Below are positions 7,081 to 16,600 of a DNA stretch of 42,490 nucleotides, in pieces. The translations under genes were made by a program, and so were the position numbers. Position 1 is the stretch's first letter. Each line of letters begins with the position of its first letter. The DNA is from Microcaldota archaeon. GTDB taxonomy: Archaea > Micrarchaeota > Micrarchaeia > Micrarchaeales > CABMGC01. The stretch is from contig JAJZLN010000031.1 of assembly GCA_021803425.1 (NCBI GenBank), positions 1 through 42,490 on the forward strand, written 5' to 3'. Under the pieces are notes generated by a model, which was given only the letters and a program-made list of their open reading frames with translations, did no database searches and had not been told where the DNA came from.

Positions 7081-7367
7081 GCATTTATATCTAAAGATCA
7101 GCTTTTAACTATTATGTTATTATATGGTGCACCTGCAGCGCGATTATCCAAACGCCTTTTGTCTTACCTTCACGACAACTAATATATTTGCCGAGCTTGC
7201 AAAGTCCCTGCCTTGCGGCTCCTTTGCCGCAAACTTCATTTCAACATTTCCACTAAACTTTCTATAGTAACTACTACCGCTTCATTTAGATTCTTTTTAG
7301 CTCCTTTAAATATTTATGTGTGGATGATTAAACTGATTTTAAGTTGACGTAATCAAAAGGCTTCTGG
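7081..7367. other. Intergenic region between divergent genes
   Basis: This 287-base gap separates the divergent DUF167 and GT-C-like genes. It holds a TATA-like TTTAAATATTTATG near 7303-7318, about 50 bases before the plus-strand gene, and a minus-strand TATA-like element near 7115-7125. Two very short minus-strand frames (one ending in VVVTIESLVEMLK, the next a 31-codon frame starting MKFAAKEPQGRDFASS) overlap as ATGA but show no recognisable family and no upstream start for the first, so they are not called as genes. Confidence 0.4.
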
Positions 7368-9155
7368 ATGCGTGCTGAACATGACTTATTGAAGGCCATT
7401 GTTCTAGCAGTAGCGATACTTGATTTGGGATCGGCATACATATTATTTTCATACCAGCAATTGCTATCATTCTGGGCAATGGCAAGCCTTCTGCTCCTGA
7501 TGCTGCTATCCTTTATATTTATGTTTTTGATTGATGAGTTGTCATCAGGCAGAATTTATGGTTTGGCAGGACCAGCAATCTTATTCTTATTATCAGCAGT
7601 GTTGCTTCTATACTCGATTTCGTATGATTGGAGCGTTATAACACATGGATTTTATGCGAATTTGGGCGTGCCTATATTACTTGCATTTATTTCGTCGTTG
7701 ATAATTTTAGCTTTTGGAGTATTTTCAAAAAGAAAAATACATGACCTTCGCTTTTATATGTCGTTTATAGCATTTGCCGTACTGCTTACTTTAATAGCGC
7801 TACTAGTCACAAATTATTTTGGAATATCCAGCTCATATACCCCTACAGACGAGGCTGCATTTAACTATTATTCGGCGTATCTTGCAATGCACATGCAAAA
7901 TCCATATACTTCAAATATGTCTACGGCGCTTTCAACTTATAGAATAATTCCGATACCGCTAGTGAACGGCAGTTCAGAAGTATATTACGGTTACCCTCCC
8001 CTCAGTTTTATAACATTCCTTCCGTTAGTGCCATTTTGGCCAGATGCATATGCACTTAAACTACTCACTATACTATTCGCTTCGCTTGGAGCATTAATCA
8101 TGTATTATAAATCAAGATCAAATAGATACATGATTTTTCCAGTATTTTTATTCCTTGCATTCAGCTTTTCATTCAGTCCGGTGTCAAATACTTACTTGGC
8201 GATATCGATATTGTTAGTTCTTGCATTTGTTGCTATGACTAAAAAACAGCCTACGCTTTCGGGGATATTACTTGGAGCGGCATTTGGAATACACCAAGCG
8301 TCGTGGTTTGCTGCGCCTTTTTTCCTAATATTCACTTATAACAATTTTGGCAAGGGTGCGCTTGTAAGGCAGCTGGCAGGAGCGGCTGCTGTTCTGTTAT
8401 TAATAAGCCTGCCTTTTGTCCAGACGCCAACCACATATGTAGGGAACCTATTTGGCTTATTTGGGAGATCAAACACACTGTTAGGAGTAAACCTTGCAGG
8501 TTTGATGATAGGATCCTTTGCGGTTCCAAATACAATAATCGTTTTCTTTGCCGTGTCTGCTTTTCTACTTTCAATTATACTGTATTATCTTTATGAAAAG
8601 AGCTTTGCGTCACTTATTGCCCTTGCACCTGCATTCATATTCATCCTGTCATGGAAAAGCACAATAAGCTACAGTATGCCATACATTGTTCTATTTGTTG
8701 CAATGACATTCTGGGAAGGAAAGAACACTTTGAATGATAGATTTAAAGATAAAAGATGGGCGCTTGGAGCTGTAATGTCGCTGTTGCTTGCATTTTTAGT
8801 GCTGTCAACCTATTATCACGCGCAATACGTAAACAACCCAGCATTAAACATATCGGAAATGTACTTTGAATTGCAGCATCCGCCGACCTACTTGAATAAT
8901 ACCATTATTAGAATGCAGTTAGATGTGACAAATTACATGCAATCGAACCAAACTGTGCTTTTCTTAATATTTAGTTCGAATCCATATGGTTATGACTGGC
9001 AACCGTTCCCGTCCTACCACATACCTCCTGGAAAAACCGGAAATTACTTGATAAATGCAATGATACCACTGAATAAAGACACTGAAATAGGAGTCATAAT
9101 CATAAATAAAAATTACATCAGGCTTACTACGCTTAATTATTCTTATATAACGTAA
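7368..9155 (+). CDS. Polytopic membrane glycosyltransferase-like protein (GT-C fold)
   Basis: The 595-residue protein has about 12-14 hydrophobic segments. After the first few helices comes an extracytoplasmic loop with TDEAAFNYYSAYLAMHMQNPY (about 163-183), an Asp-Glu motif followed by a NPY segment. Then comes EVYYGYPPLSF before the next membrane helix. This arrangement matches GT-C enzymes such as the GT87/DUF2029 or ArnT/PMT-like groups, which transfer sugars from polyprenyl-phosphate donors outside the membrane. The C-terminal 100 residues form a soluble, Asn- and Tyr-rich extracytoplasmic domain. Donor and acceptor are unknown; N-glycosylation of surface proteins is plausible given the Asn-rich YVTN protein nearby. 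Confidence 0.68.
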   Translation: MRAEHDLLKAIVLAVAILDLGSAYILFSYQQLLSFWAMASLLLLMLLSFIFMFLIDELSSGRIYGLAGPAILFLLSAVLLLYSISYDWSVITHGFYANLGVPILLAFISSLIILAFGVFSKRKIHDLRFYMSFIAFAVLLTLIALLVTNYFGISSSYTPTDEAAFNYYSAYLAMHMQNPYTSNMSTALSTYRIIPIPLVNGSSEVYYGYPPLSFITFLPLVPFWPDAYALKLLTILFASLGALIMYYKSRSNRYMIFPVFLFLAFSFSFSPVSNTYLAISILLVLAFVAMTKKQPTLSGILLGAAFGIHQASWFAAPFFLIFTYNNFGKGALVRQLAGAAAVLLLISLPFVQTPTTYVGNLFGLFGRSNTLLGVNLAGLMIGSFAVPNTIIVFFAVSAFLLSIILYYLYEKSFASLIALAPAFIFILSWKSTISYSMPYIVLFVAMTFWEGKNTLNDRFKDKRWALGAVMSLLLAFLVLSTYYHAQYVNNPALNISEMYFELQHPPTYLNNTIIRMQLDVTNYMQSNQTVLFLIFSSNPYGYDWQPFPSYHIPPGKTGNYLINAMIPLNKDTEIGVIIINKNYIRLTTLNYSYIT

Positions 9156-9174
9156 TTAGGGCTGAATATAACTT

Positions 9175-10419
9175 ATGTCTTTTATTCCGATAATAGTTAT
9201 TGCCGTAGTGTTCATACTCATTGCAATTAGGCGCGTCGGGACGATATCCTTAAAAATATGGAAAATAATGCTACTTGGTGCCGTTTTTGTACTGGTAACT
9301 GCACAAATATCCCCACAAGCGGCAGTTGCCTCCATAAACTGGCAGGTGATGCTGTTCCTGTTTGGCATGTTCATAATAGCTTCTGCACTTGAAAAGAGCA
9401 ATTTGCTTGCAACCATTACTTATTTTCTGTTCAATAGATCCAAATCAGTTAATGCAGTTGTGCTTACCGTGCTTTTTGCAATGGGCATATTATCTGCATT
9501 TATTGTAAATGACAGTCTTGCAATAATAGGCACGCCAATAATGATATATGTTGCTAGAAAACAAGGCATAAATCCCAAACTGCTTGTTTTGTCACTCGCA
9601 TTCGCAATAACTATAGGGAGTGTTTTCAGCCCCATAGGTAATCCACAGAATCTGCTCATAGCCTCTACGGGAAAGATTTCCCACCCGTTCATCACTTTTT
9701 GGGAATACCTATTTCTACCAACGATGATAAACCTGATTATTGCATTTGCTTTCCTGCGGATATTTTATAGAGGTAGCTTCACTAGAAAAAGACTGAAGCA
9801 TGTAAAAGAAAAAGTAAGCGACCCTGCACTCGCAAAAACCACGACATACTCCCTGGCATTGCTGGCTGCGCTGATACTCATCAACATAGCGCTCGAGATT
9901 GAAGGCATATCTGCGGGGCTTGGTCTTGCATATATAGCGCTTTTGGCCGCGCTACCCATAGTTATATTGAACAAGAGGCGCTTTGAAATAATAAGGAATG
10001 TTGATTACAATACACTGATATTCTTTGCTTCGCTGTTCATACTTGTGCAAAGCGTATGGAATACTGGTTTCCTCCAATCGCTGATTTATGGCTTTGGACT
10101 TGATGTGACCTCTGTGATCAATATATTTGTGATAAGCGTTGTAGCAAGCCAATTCATATCAAATGTGCCGCTTACGGTACTTTACCTTCCGCTTCTGTCA
10201 ACTGCGAAGAATATTATGATATCATTGCTGGCACTTGCGGCAGGCAGCACTATTGCAGGAAACTTCACTATTCTTGGTGCAGCAAGCAACGTAATAATAG
10301 TGAATAATCTTGAGAATAAGCACAACGAAACGCTGACATTCTGGGAATTTGCAAGGATAGGGATACCGCTGACTATAGCAAATACAATAGTATACATATT
10401 ATTTCTTAAGCTTCTGTAA
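9175..10419 (+). CDS. ArsB/NhaD-type ion permease
   Basis: The 414-residue polytopic membrane protein has about 11-12 helices. Key segments are LFLFGMFIIASALEKSN, IVNDSLAIIGTPIMIY and GSVFSPIGNPQNLLIAS, whose N-x-S/D and G-N-P-Q-N patterns match the ion transporter superfamily that includes ArsB, NhaD and CitM (DASS-like inverted repeats). The second half repeats the pattern in FISNVPLTVLYLPLL and ILGAASNVIIVNNLE. The substrate could be arsenite, sodium/proton or an organic anion. It begins 19 bases after the GT-C-like gene and is probably on the same transcript. No arsenic genes are nearby. Confidence 0.85.
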   Translation: MSFIPIIVIAVVFILIAIRRVGTISLKIWKIMLLGAVFVLVTAQISPQAAVASINWQVMLFLFGMFIIASALEKSNLLATITYFLFNRSKSVNAVVLTVLFAMGILSAFIVNDSLAIIGTPIMIYVARKQGINPKLLVLSLAFAITIGSVFSPIGNPQNLLIASTGKISHPFITFWEYLFLPTMINLIIAFAFLRIFYRGSFTRKRLKHVKEKVSDPALAKTTTYSLALLAALILINIALEIEGISAGLGLAYIALLAALPIVILNKRRFEIIRNVDYNTLIFFASLFILVQSVWNTGFLQSLIYGFGLDVTSVINIFVISVVASQFISNVPLTVLYLPLLSTAKNIMISLLALAAGSTIAGNFTILGAASNVIIVNNLENKHNETLTFWEFARIGIPLTIANTIVYILFLKLL

Positions 10420-10470
10420 GCTTCCTACAGCAAAACACTATAGCCAATTTATTATGATTGGGAAACATTA

Positions 10471-11214
10471 CTAACGGATTATTCGCTTAGGCTCCTTTGT
10501 AAAAAAAGCCGCGTTCATTTGCTTCGCAAAGCCATAGCGCTCCTTGATCTTTTTTATCTCAGATTCAAGCTCCCTTGTTTCGCTACTCTTTGAAAATGCC
10601 CTGACATCACTTAATTTTAGTACATTAACAGCTATCTCTATATCGGAAGCAACATCTGCAAGATTGTGCGCTTGGATCATGTATGTGCTGCCAAGCCCCA
10701 ATTCTGGCCCTTTTTTCTCCCAATTTATCCTTTCTATTATATCTTCATTTGTAGTTGTTGACGGTCTTGAAAGCACGAGTGCATGGCCTTTTGTATCATC
10801 GAAACTAAGCTTGTCAGTTTGCACGAGTTCGCTTAAGACATCTATGTTTCTATTGCCAAGCAAATCCGTTACAGCTTCTGACTGAATTTTAAGATTAAGT
10901 CTTTCTAGGGCTTCCAAAGTGATTGCATCCTTACCCTTAAACTGCTGCACAAGGTCAGAGTACAATTTTGGAGCAGTACTGCCCCCATTAATAATTGACG
11001 ATACAAATTTAATGGCACCACAATCTGTATGCGGCAGTAGGATTATTCTTTCTGTATTTTTTGTTATAAGCTTATTGAGAGACTCTCTCTCTGTAAGCAC
11101 ATTTGCTCCGGCATTCCTTAGAGAAACAGAATTTGGATGCTCTAGCATCAATTGATCCACATATCCGTTCAACCTTCTGTCCATACACGCCAATATTATT
11201 GTCTCTCCATCCAT
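10471..11214 (-). CDS. Beta-class carbonic anhydrase-like protein with unusual C-terminal region
   Basis: From ATG at 11214 the product is 247 residues. The beta-carbonic anhydrase zinc set is complete: Cys10-x-Asp12-x-Arg14 (CMDRR), RNAGAN at 33-38 and His62-x-x-Cys65 (HTDCGA). Such enzymes interconvert CO2 and bicarbonate. The remaining 170 residues do not show the usual second half of the fold and end in a charged helical tail (KKIKERYGFAKQMNAAFF), so the function may differ. An upstream ATG at 11238 is possible, but a TATA box (CTATAAATATAATT, 11240-11253) would place the transcription start downstream of it. It is the last gene of the minus-strand run after AsnRS. Confidence 0.7.
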   Translation of the reverse strand: MDGETIILACMDRRLNGYVDQLMLEHPNSVSLRNAGANVLTERESLNKLITKNTERIILLPHTDCGAIKFVSSIINGGSTAPKLYSDLVQQFKGKDAITLEALERLNLKIQSEAVTDLLGNRNIDVLSELVQTDKLSFDDTKGHALVLSRPSTTTNEDIIERINWEKKGPELGLGSTYMIQAHNLADVASDIEIAVNVLKLSDVRAFSKSSETRELESEIKKIKERYGFAKQMNAAFFTKEPKRIIR

Positions 11215-11274
11215 TTCATTACCTAAAATATCATGCAATAATTATATTTATAGCTTTGCAAATACCCTGCAAAA

Positions 11275-12579
11275 TCACGGAGAAAGTCTGTTTGACATCC
11301 TTGGAAACGGTATTGCATCACGTATGTGATCCAGATTGAGCATCCATTTTATCAGTCTTTCCATCCCCATTCCGAAGCCGGCATGCGGAACGGATCCATA
11401 GCGCCTAAGATCCATCCACCATTTGTAGTTATCTAGGTCAAATTTTATTCCTTTGGCATTTTCTACCTCTTTAATACGCTCAGTAAGCTCATCATACTTC
11501 CATATTCTCTCACTGCCGCCAATTATCTCGCCGTGCCCCTTGGGTGCCTGCAGGTCAGAGCAGAGTACAGTCCTCTCGTCCTTTGGATTTACAGGCATGT
11601 AGAACGGCTTTATCTCTCTAGGCCAATTATAAACGAACATGGGTTTGTCTTCGGATTCGGTAAGCGCACGTTCATGTTCCACTCCAAAATCATCGCCCCA
11701 TTTCAGATTGAAACCTTTTTCATTTATCATTGAAAGAGCGTCCTCATAGCTCACTCTTTTGAATGGAGGTTTTATGTTCAGTAGGCTTTCCTTACTCACC
11801 CCCAAAATTGATAGTATCTCTTCATGATCCTTTGCAAGCCTGTTTGCTATATTTGATATGAGCTTTTCCTGTAATAACATGCTTTTTAGGTTGTCAAAAC
11901 GCATCATCTCGGGTTCAAGGTGCCAGTATTCTGCAAGATGTTTTGTAGTCCTCGAATTTTCTGCCCTGAAAGATGGGGCAAGAGAATATACCTTTTCTAG
12001 CGAAAAGGACATTGCTTCGGCATAAAGTTGCGACGATTCGGTAAGATATGCCTTGGTACCGAAGAAATCTGTCTCAAAAAGATCTGAACCAGTCTCTCCT
12101 CCGGCTCTTGTTAGCACGGGCGGAGTTACCTCAAAAAAGCCGTCCTTATCTAAAAACTCTCTTGAATACCTGAAAATATATGATCTTGCTTTCATTATAT
12201 TTATCATTTTTTGGCTTCTGAGCCACAAATGCCTGTTATCAAGAAGCAGTTCTGTGCTTTGATATTCGGTTATTGGAAAAGGTTCGGATATATGTATATT
12301 TCTAAAGGATTTTGCACACATCTCAAAGCCCGAAGGCGATCTCTTGTCTTCCTTCACTATGCCAATGACTTCTACACTTGATTCTATGGTTGCGGCAGAC
12401 GCCATGTTCCACGATTTATCGTCAACTTCCGCCTTTTTCACTGCAACTTGAATAAGGCCAGTAACATCTCTCAGTATTATGAATAATATGCCCCCACTCT
12501 CCCTCTTTCTGTGTATCCACCCATAAAGCTTTACTTTCTTACCCAAGCGTTTTGTAGCTGAATTGATATTCATAGCCAT
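11275..12579 (-). CDS. asnS: Asparaginyl-tRNA synthetase
   Basis: This class IIb synthetase attaches Asn to tRNA(Asn). The 434-residue product starts with an OB-fold anticodon domain (KVKLYGWIHRKRESGG). The catalytic domain follows, with motif 2 FRAENSRTTKHLAEYWHLE and motif 3 GFGMGMERLIKWML. Features separating AsnRS from AspRS are TESSQLYAEA in place of QSPQ-type, and FYMPVNPKDERTVLCSDLQAPKGHGEIIGGSERI. The start is uncertain: TTG at 12585, ATG at 12579 or ATG at 12573. It lies between the signal peptidase and carbonic anhydrase genes in a tight minus-strand run. Its co-occurrence with GatCAB is discussed under findings. Confidence 0.94.
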   Translation of the reverse strand: MAMNINSATKRLGKKVKLYGWIHRKRESGGILFIILRDVTGLIQVAVKKAEVDDKSWNMASAATIESSVEVIGIVKEDKRSPSGFEMCAKSFRNIHISEPFPITEYQSTELLLDNRHLWLRSQKMINIMKARSYIFRYSREFLDKDGFFEVTPPVLTRAGGETGSDLFETDFFGTKAYLTESSQLYAEAMSFSLEKVYSLAPSFRAENSRTTKHLAEYWHLEPEMMRFDNLKSMLLQEKLISNIANRLAKDHEEILSILGVSKESLLNIKPPFKRVSYEDALSMINEKGFNLKWGDDFGVEHERALTESEDKPMFVYNWPREIKPFYMPVNPKDERTVLCSDLQAPKGHGEIIGGSERIWKYDELTERIKEVENAKGIKFDLDNYKWWMDLRRYGSVPHAGFGMGMERLIKWMLNLDHIRDAIPFPRMSNRLSP

Positions 12580-12633
12580 AACCAAATCTAATTCTACATA
12601 TAGTTATTTTATGGTTTGTCTAATTGATTTCTC

Positions 12634-13668
12634 TTATCTTATTATGGTAGAATTGCAGCCGGTTACTGCAGAAAGCTGACCGCTTATTATGAGCTTAAGA
12701 TACCCTATCATTGGCAGAGTACCTACAACATATCCTACAACATCTTTAGATACAACAGGATAGTTTCCAAACTCTATGTCAAGTCCGGGATTATTATCGC
12801 CTTTTGTCAGAAAGTAATAGTTATTGCCCGATTTTATTGAGGCATATAGCCGATGTATTATATCACCGCTGAAAGTATCATTGGCTATTGTTCTGTACAC
12901 GATTATGGGATTGCTGTAATTCTCAAAAATTGTATGGTTGCCTATTGTGATGCTGCGCGTCTCTACAATCCTTTCTACGATTCCAGCATTATTTACATTC
13001 CCTATCGAATAATTATACTTGATGAGGTTGTATCCCTGATTTCCGTTTATCCTGCATCTGTAAAATTCGTTTTCACTGCCCACAGAAGCAAATGTACTGA
13101 GGCATTTGGTATTGTATAGTGCTACAGGAAAATTTCCGTTGCCTATTATGTCGCTTATTTCAGATGCATTATTTGGATTGTATGCGTAAAAGGCCAGGAA
13201 TTCGCTGTCCATATTTGCAACTGTTTTATTCATCATTGATGGGGATACATTAATGACAGGTACATTATTCAGTGACAGAAATGAAGAAATGTTAGAGATC
13301 CCGTGTAGCGCCACAATATCTCCACGCTGGAGGGACGGAAGCATGCTGCAGCTTGCAACTACATCTATCGGAGAACTCGTGTCTAGTATTATACTGAGTA
13401 AAAGCCAGAAGACAAAGACTGCAACCAGTGCAATACCTATATCATATATGCTCTTTCTTATCCCTTCCTCCTTTACACTCGCCTTGAATTCCATTGCAAG
13501 TGTGACTATTATAAGCACAAATGCAATGACCCCTATTATGATATTGTTCTGGAGCGCATATGCGATTATTGATAATGCTATTAGTATGTACAGTAAAAGT
13601 ATGGTGTAATTCCTTGAACCACTTCCTTTAACACTGTGGTAATTTTTATTCTGTTTGGATTTCAACAC
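12634..13668 (-). CDS. Signal peptidase I, ER/archaeal (S26B) type, with extra N-terminal helices and an insertion
   Basis: The protein removes signal peptides at the membrane. Three or four hydrophobic helices occupy residues 20-95, more than the single anchor usual in the family. The catalytic Ser108 lies in SCSMLPSLQRGDIV. The His partner (replacing the bacterial Lys) is His272 in GDIIHRLYA, followed by the FLTKGDNNPGLD motif with Asp291 and Asp297. Ser and His are separated by about 160 residues, whereas typical archaeal enzymes have only a few dozen; the insertion is Asn/Ser-rich and contains three Cys-containing segments. The gene is 13 bases after SMC. Confidence 0.85.
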   Translation of the reverse strand: MLKSKQNKNYHSVKGSGSRNYTILLLYILIALSIIAYALQNNIIIGVIAFVLIIVTLAMEFKASVKEEGIRKSIYDIGIALVAVFVFWLLLSIILDTSSPIDVVASCSMLPSLQRGDIVALHGISNISSFLSLNNVPVINVSPSMMNKTVANMDSEFLAFYAYNPNNASEISDIIGNGNFPVALYNTKCLSTFASVGSENEFYRCRINGNQGYNLIKYNYSIGNVNNAGIVERIVETRSITIGNHTIFENYSNPIIVYRTIANDTFSGDIIHRLYASIKSGNNYYFLTKGDNNPGLDIEFGNYPVVSKDVVGYVVGTLPMIGYLKLIISGQLSAVTGCNSTIIR

Positions 13669-13681
13669 ATCAGCTTCTTTC

Positions 13682-16600
13682 TTACTGCTTGTTCTTTATT
13701 GCACTTGCTATGTCTATCCCATATGCATTAGACTCTTTTGACGGCCCCATTGTAACGCCTATTGCGGCGTCTGCATTAACTATAAGGGAATTGTTGTGGC
13801 TTATTACTATGAACTGTGCTTCATTACTCATCTGTTTTATCAGTTTGGACAGAATTTTGGCATTTTCCGGATCTAGAGCCGCATCCACTTCATCAAACAG
13901 GTATAAAGATGATTTCTTGCAGAGGTGTATTGAGAATAGCATCATAAGTGCAACCATGGCTTTCTGGCCTCCGGAGAACGATTTAAGGGGTATGTCTGTT
14001 TTCCCATCATTTATCTTTATATATATGCCGCTGTTCAGTGGATCTTTTTCATTCTCCAGAAGGATCATGGCCTTTCCGCTGAATACGTAATTATAGAGCC
14101 TGCTGAAGTTTTTATTGACCTGATTCAACACATCCATAAACGCTTGAAGCTTCTTTGAATCTGCTTCTTCTATAGCCTTCACTACGGCATCTTTTTCTGA
14201 TTGCAGAGTCGCAACCTTTAACTGAGCCTCTTCAACAAATTTCTTCTTTTCATTGTACACTTCAGGTGCCTTGAGATTCACATTGCCTAGCTCATTTAAT
14301 TTCTCAGTTATTAGCTTAACTTCAGTCTGCATCTCGTCTACACCGAGTTTTATTATCTCCTGTGTATTTTCTGATGTGGATAGCTCTGCATTTATATCGT
14401 TAAGGCTTGTCTGCGCCTGGCTAGTTTTAATCTTGAAATCGTTTATCTGCCTTTCGAAGTTTGATATCTCAACTTCTAGTTTTCCATATTCCTGACTTAT
14501 TGCGCCCACTTCAGAATCTATTGAATTAAGCCTTGAATATGAATTGCTACTCGAATCTTTCTTTGACTTTAGCTCTTTCATTATACTGTCCCTTGACTTA
14601 TTAAGGACGTCCCTTCGCATCTCCTTTTCACCAAGTGCGGATTTGAATTCGCGGATATCAGACTGTGACTTTGATATTGTTGCTGAAAGCTCGGATATCC
14701 TTTGATTAAACATTTCTATCTCCTTAGAAAGTTCGGCAATTTTTATCTTTTGTGATTCTATTTCGTCCCTGATTTTATTTGCAGTGTCCCTATTTTCCTT
14801 GAGCCTTTTGGATTTTTCAGTGTTGGCAGTGGACGACGAAAACTTGCTCATTACCATTGATTTGTCCTTCTTATATGTTTCCACTACAGATATCAGTTCA
14901 AGTTTTTCCCTGTCCTTCGATTCAATTTCACTCTTTATTTTTTTTATGCTCTCCTCGATTTTCTTCAATTGGTCCTTTGCAGAAGATTGCTGCTTCAAAG
15001 ATTTTGAAATATCCGATTCTATAGACTTTAACTCAGAAGACATGCTACTTAATTTTACTTCACTCATGTATCTGTCCTTGTCTGAGATTTTCAGTTCCTC
15101 CTCCGCAACTATAAGGCTGTTGTTCGCATCCGATTTATCTTTTTCAAGCAAGTTTATTTTTGCCACTATTGTTGCAAGCGATACGCGTTTTGATGATCCT
15201 CCGGAGATTATTCCAGATTGCTCTATAAGTTCTCCTTCAAGCGTCACATATCTGTGCTTCCCTATACCATACTTCTTAGCTTCGTTAGGATTGTCGACCA
15301 AAAATGTGTTATTGAATATGTATGAAAACACGTTTGTGAACTTTGGCTTGAATTTGATAAAGTCAATGACAGATTTGAGCTCGGGGTCCTCCTTACGGAG
15401 CTTTTCTATGTTTAACTCGGCTATCGGTATGAAAGTCGCTCTTCCAAGATTGTTTTTCTTAAGATAATCTATTATTGTATTAGCAACGGAGATGGAATCT
15501 ACTACAAAATATTCGAACCTGCTGGCAGCTGCAGCCTCTATCGCATATGTATATTTAGGATCATACTCGCATAAAGATGATGCCTTGCCATAGAATCCTT
15601 CCGCTTCGCTGAACTTTGAAGCTATTCTTCCGGAAAAGCCAGCTTCCCTCGACTGAGCTATTGCCTTCTGCTCTTTGAATGTGAGCACTTCTGCATCAAG
15701 CCCAGAAATCTTGAGCAAGAGATCTGATATCACTTGCTTTAGCTTTGTGGATTTTGCAGCTGACTTTAAAATAGAATCTTTGGCATCTGCAATGGCCTTT
15801 TGGATATCGGACTTTTTTGTGCCTGATGATTTTATGGCTTCTTCAACATCGCATAGCGACGCTTCGATATCCTTTGATTTTGAGAGATGCAGTGAAAGTT
15901 CTGACTGCAGTTTTGATATGTACCCTTGTACGTCAATTATTGCGGAGTCTGCTTCAGATATCTTAGAGTCTATTTCCTTAAATTCCTTTTCGAAGCCTGC
16001 GGCATCAGTGAATAGATCAATGTTTGGCATCTTCGATTGCAACGCGCTGATTGATTTTTCGATAGATTGTATTGACAATCCGTTTGATTTCACTTTTTCC
16101 CTGAGAGACTTTGACTCGGCATTGGATTTATCAAGAATTGACAAATTATCTGCAACTGATTTGTGCAATGAAGGGATTTCAACCTCTAGCTGTACGAGCT
16201 CCTTTGTTATGTTTTCAAGCTTTGCATTTGTCTCGCTGAATGCGGAACTTATTTTATTGAGTTCGTTGGTTATCTGCTGCCTTTCCTCGTTTAACCGTTC
16301 ACGATGGGATCTTATTTCATTAAGCCTTGAAACTGAATCGTTTTTCTTTGAATCCAGTATTGCCATATCTCTCATATTCGTTTCAAAAATGCTGCTTAGC
16401 TCTTTCTGCCTTGATATTAATATGCTATACCTGAGCGCTTTCTGCCTCTGTCCCAGCTTCATGAATTTCTCGGCCTGCTCTTTTTCATGCTCAAGCTCAT
16501 TTAAGAAACCGAGTCTCTCATTAAGCACCGCATTAGACTCGCTTATCTTCTGATCGACTTTATCAAGATTTTGCATTGCTTCCTTTATTTTTTCATTGAA

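Noticed and set aside
7230-7310. Short minus-strand frames in the gap before the GT-C-like gene
   Set aside because: The first lacks a start codon and neither shows a recognisable family; too short to support.
14784-16553. Long Ser/Phe-rich plus-strand frames
   Set aside because: They are antisense to the coiled-coil regions of smc, which produce long open frames by composition.
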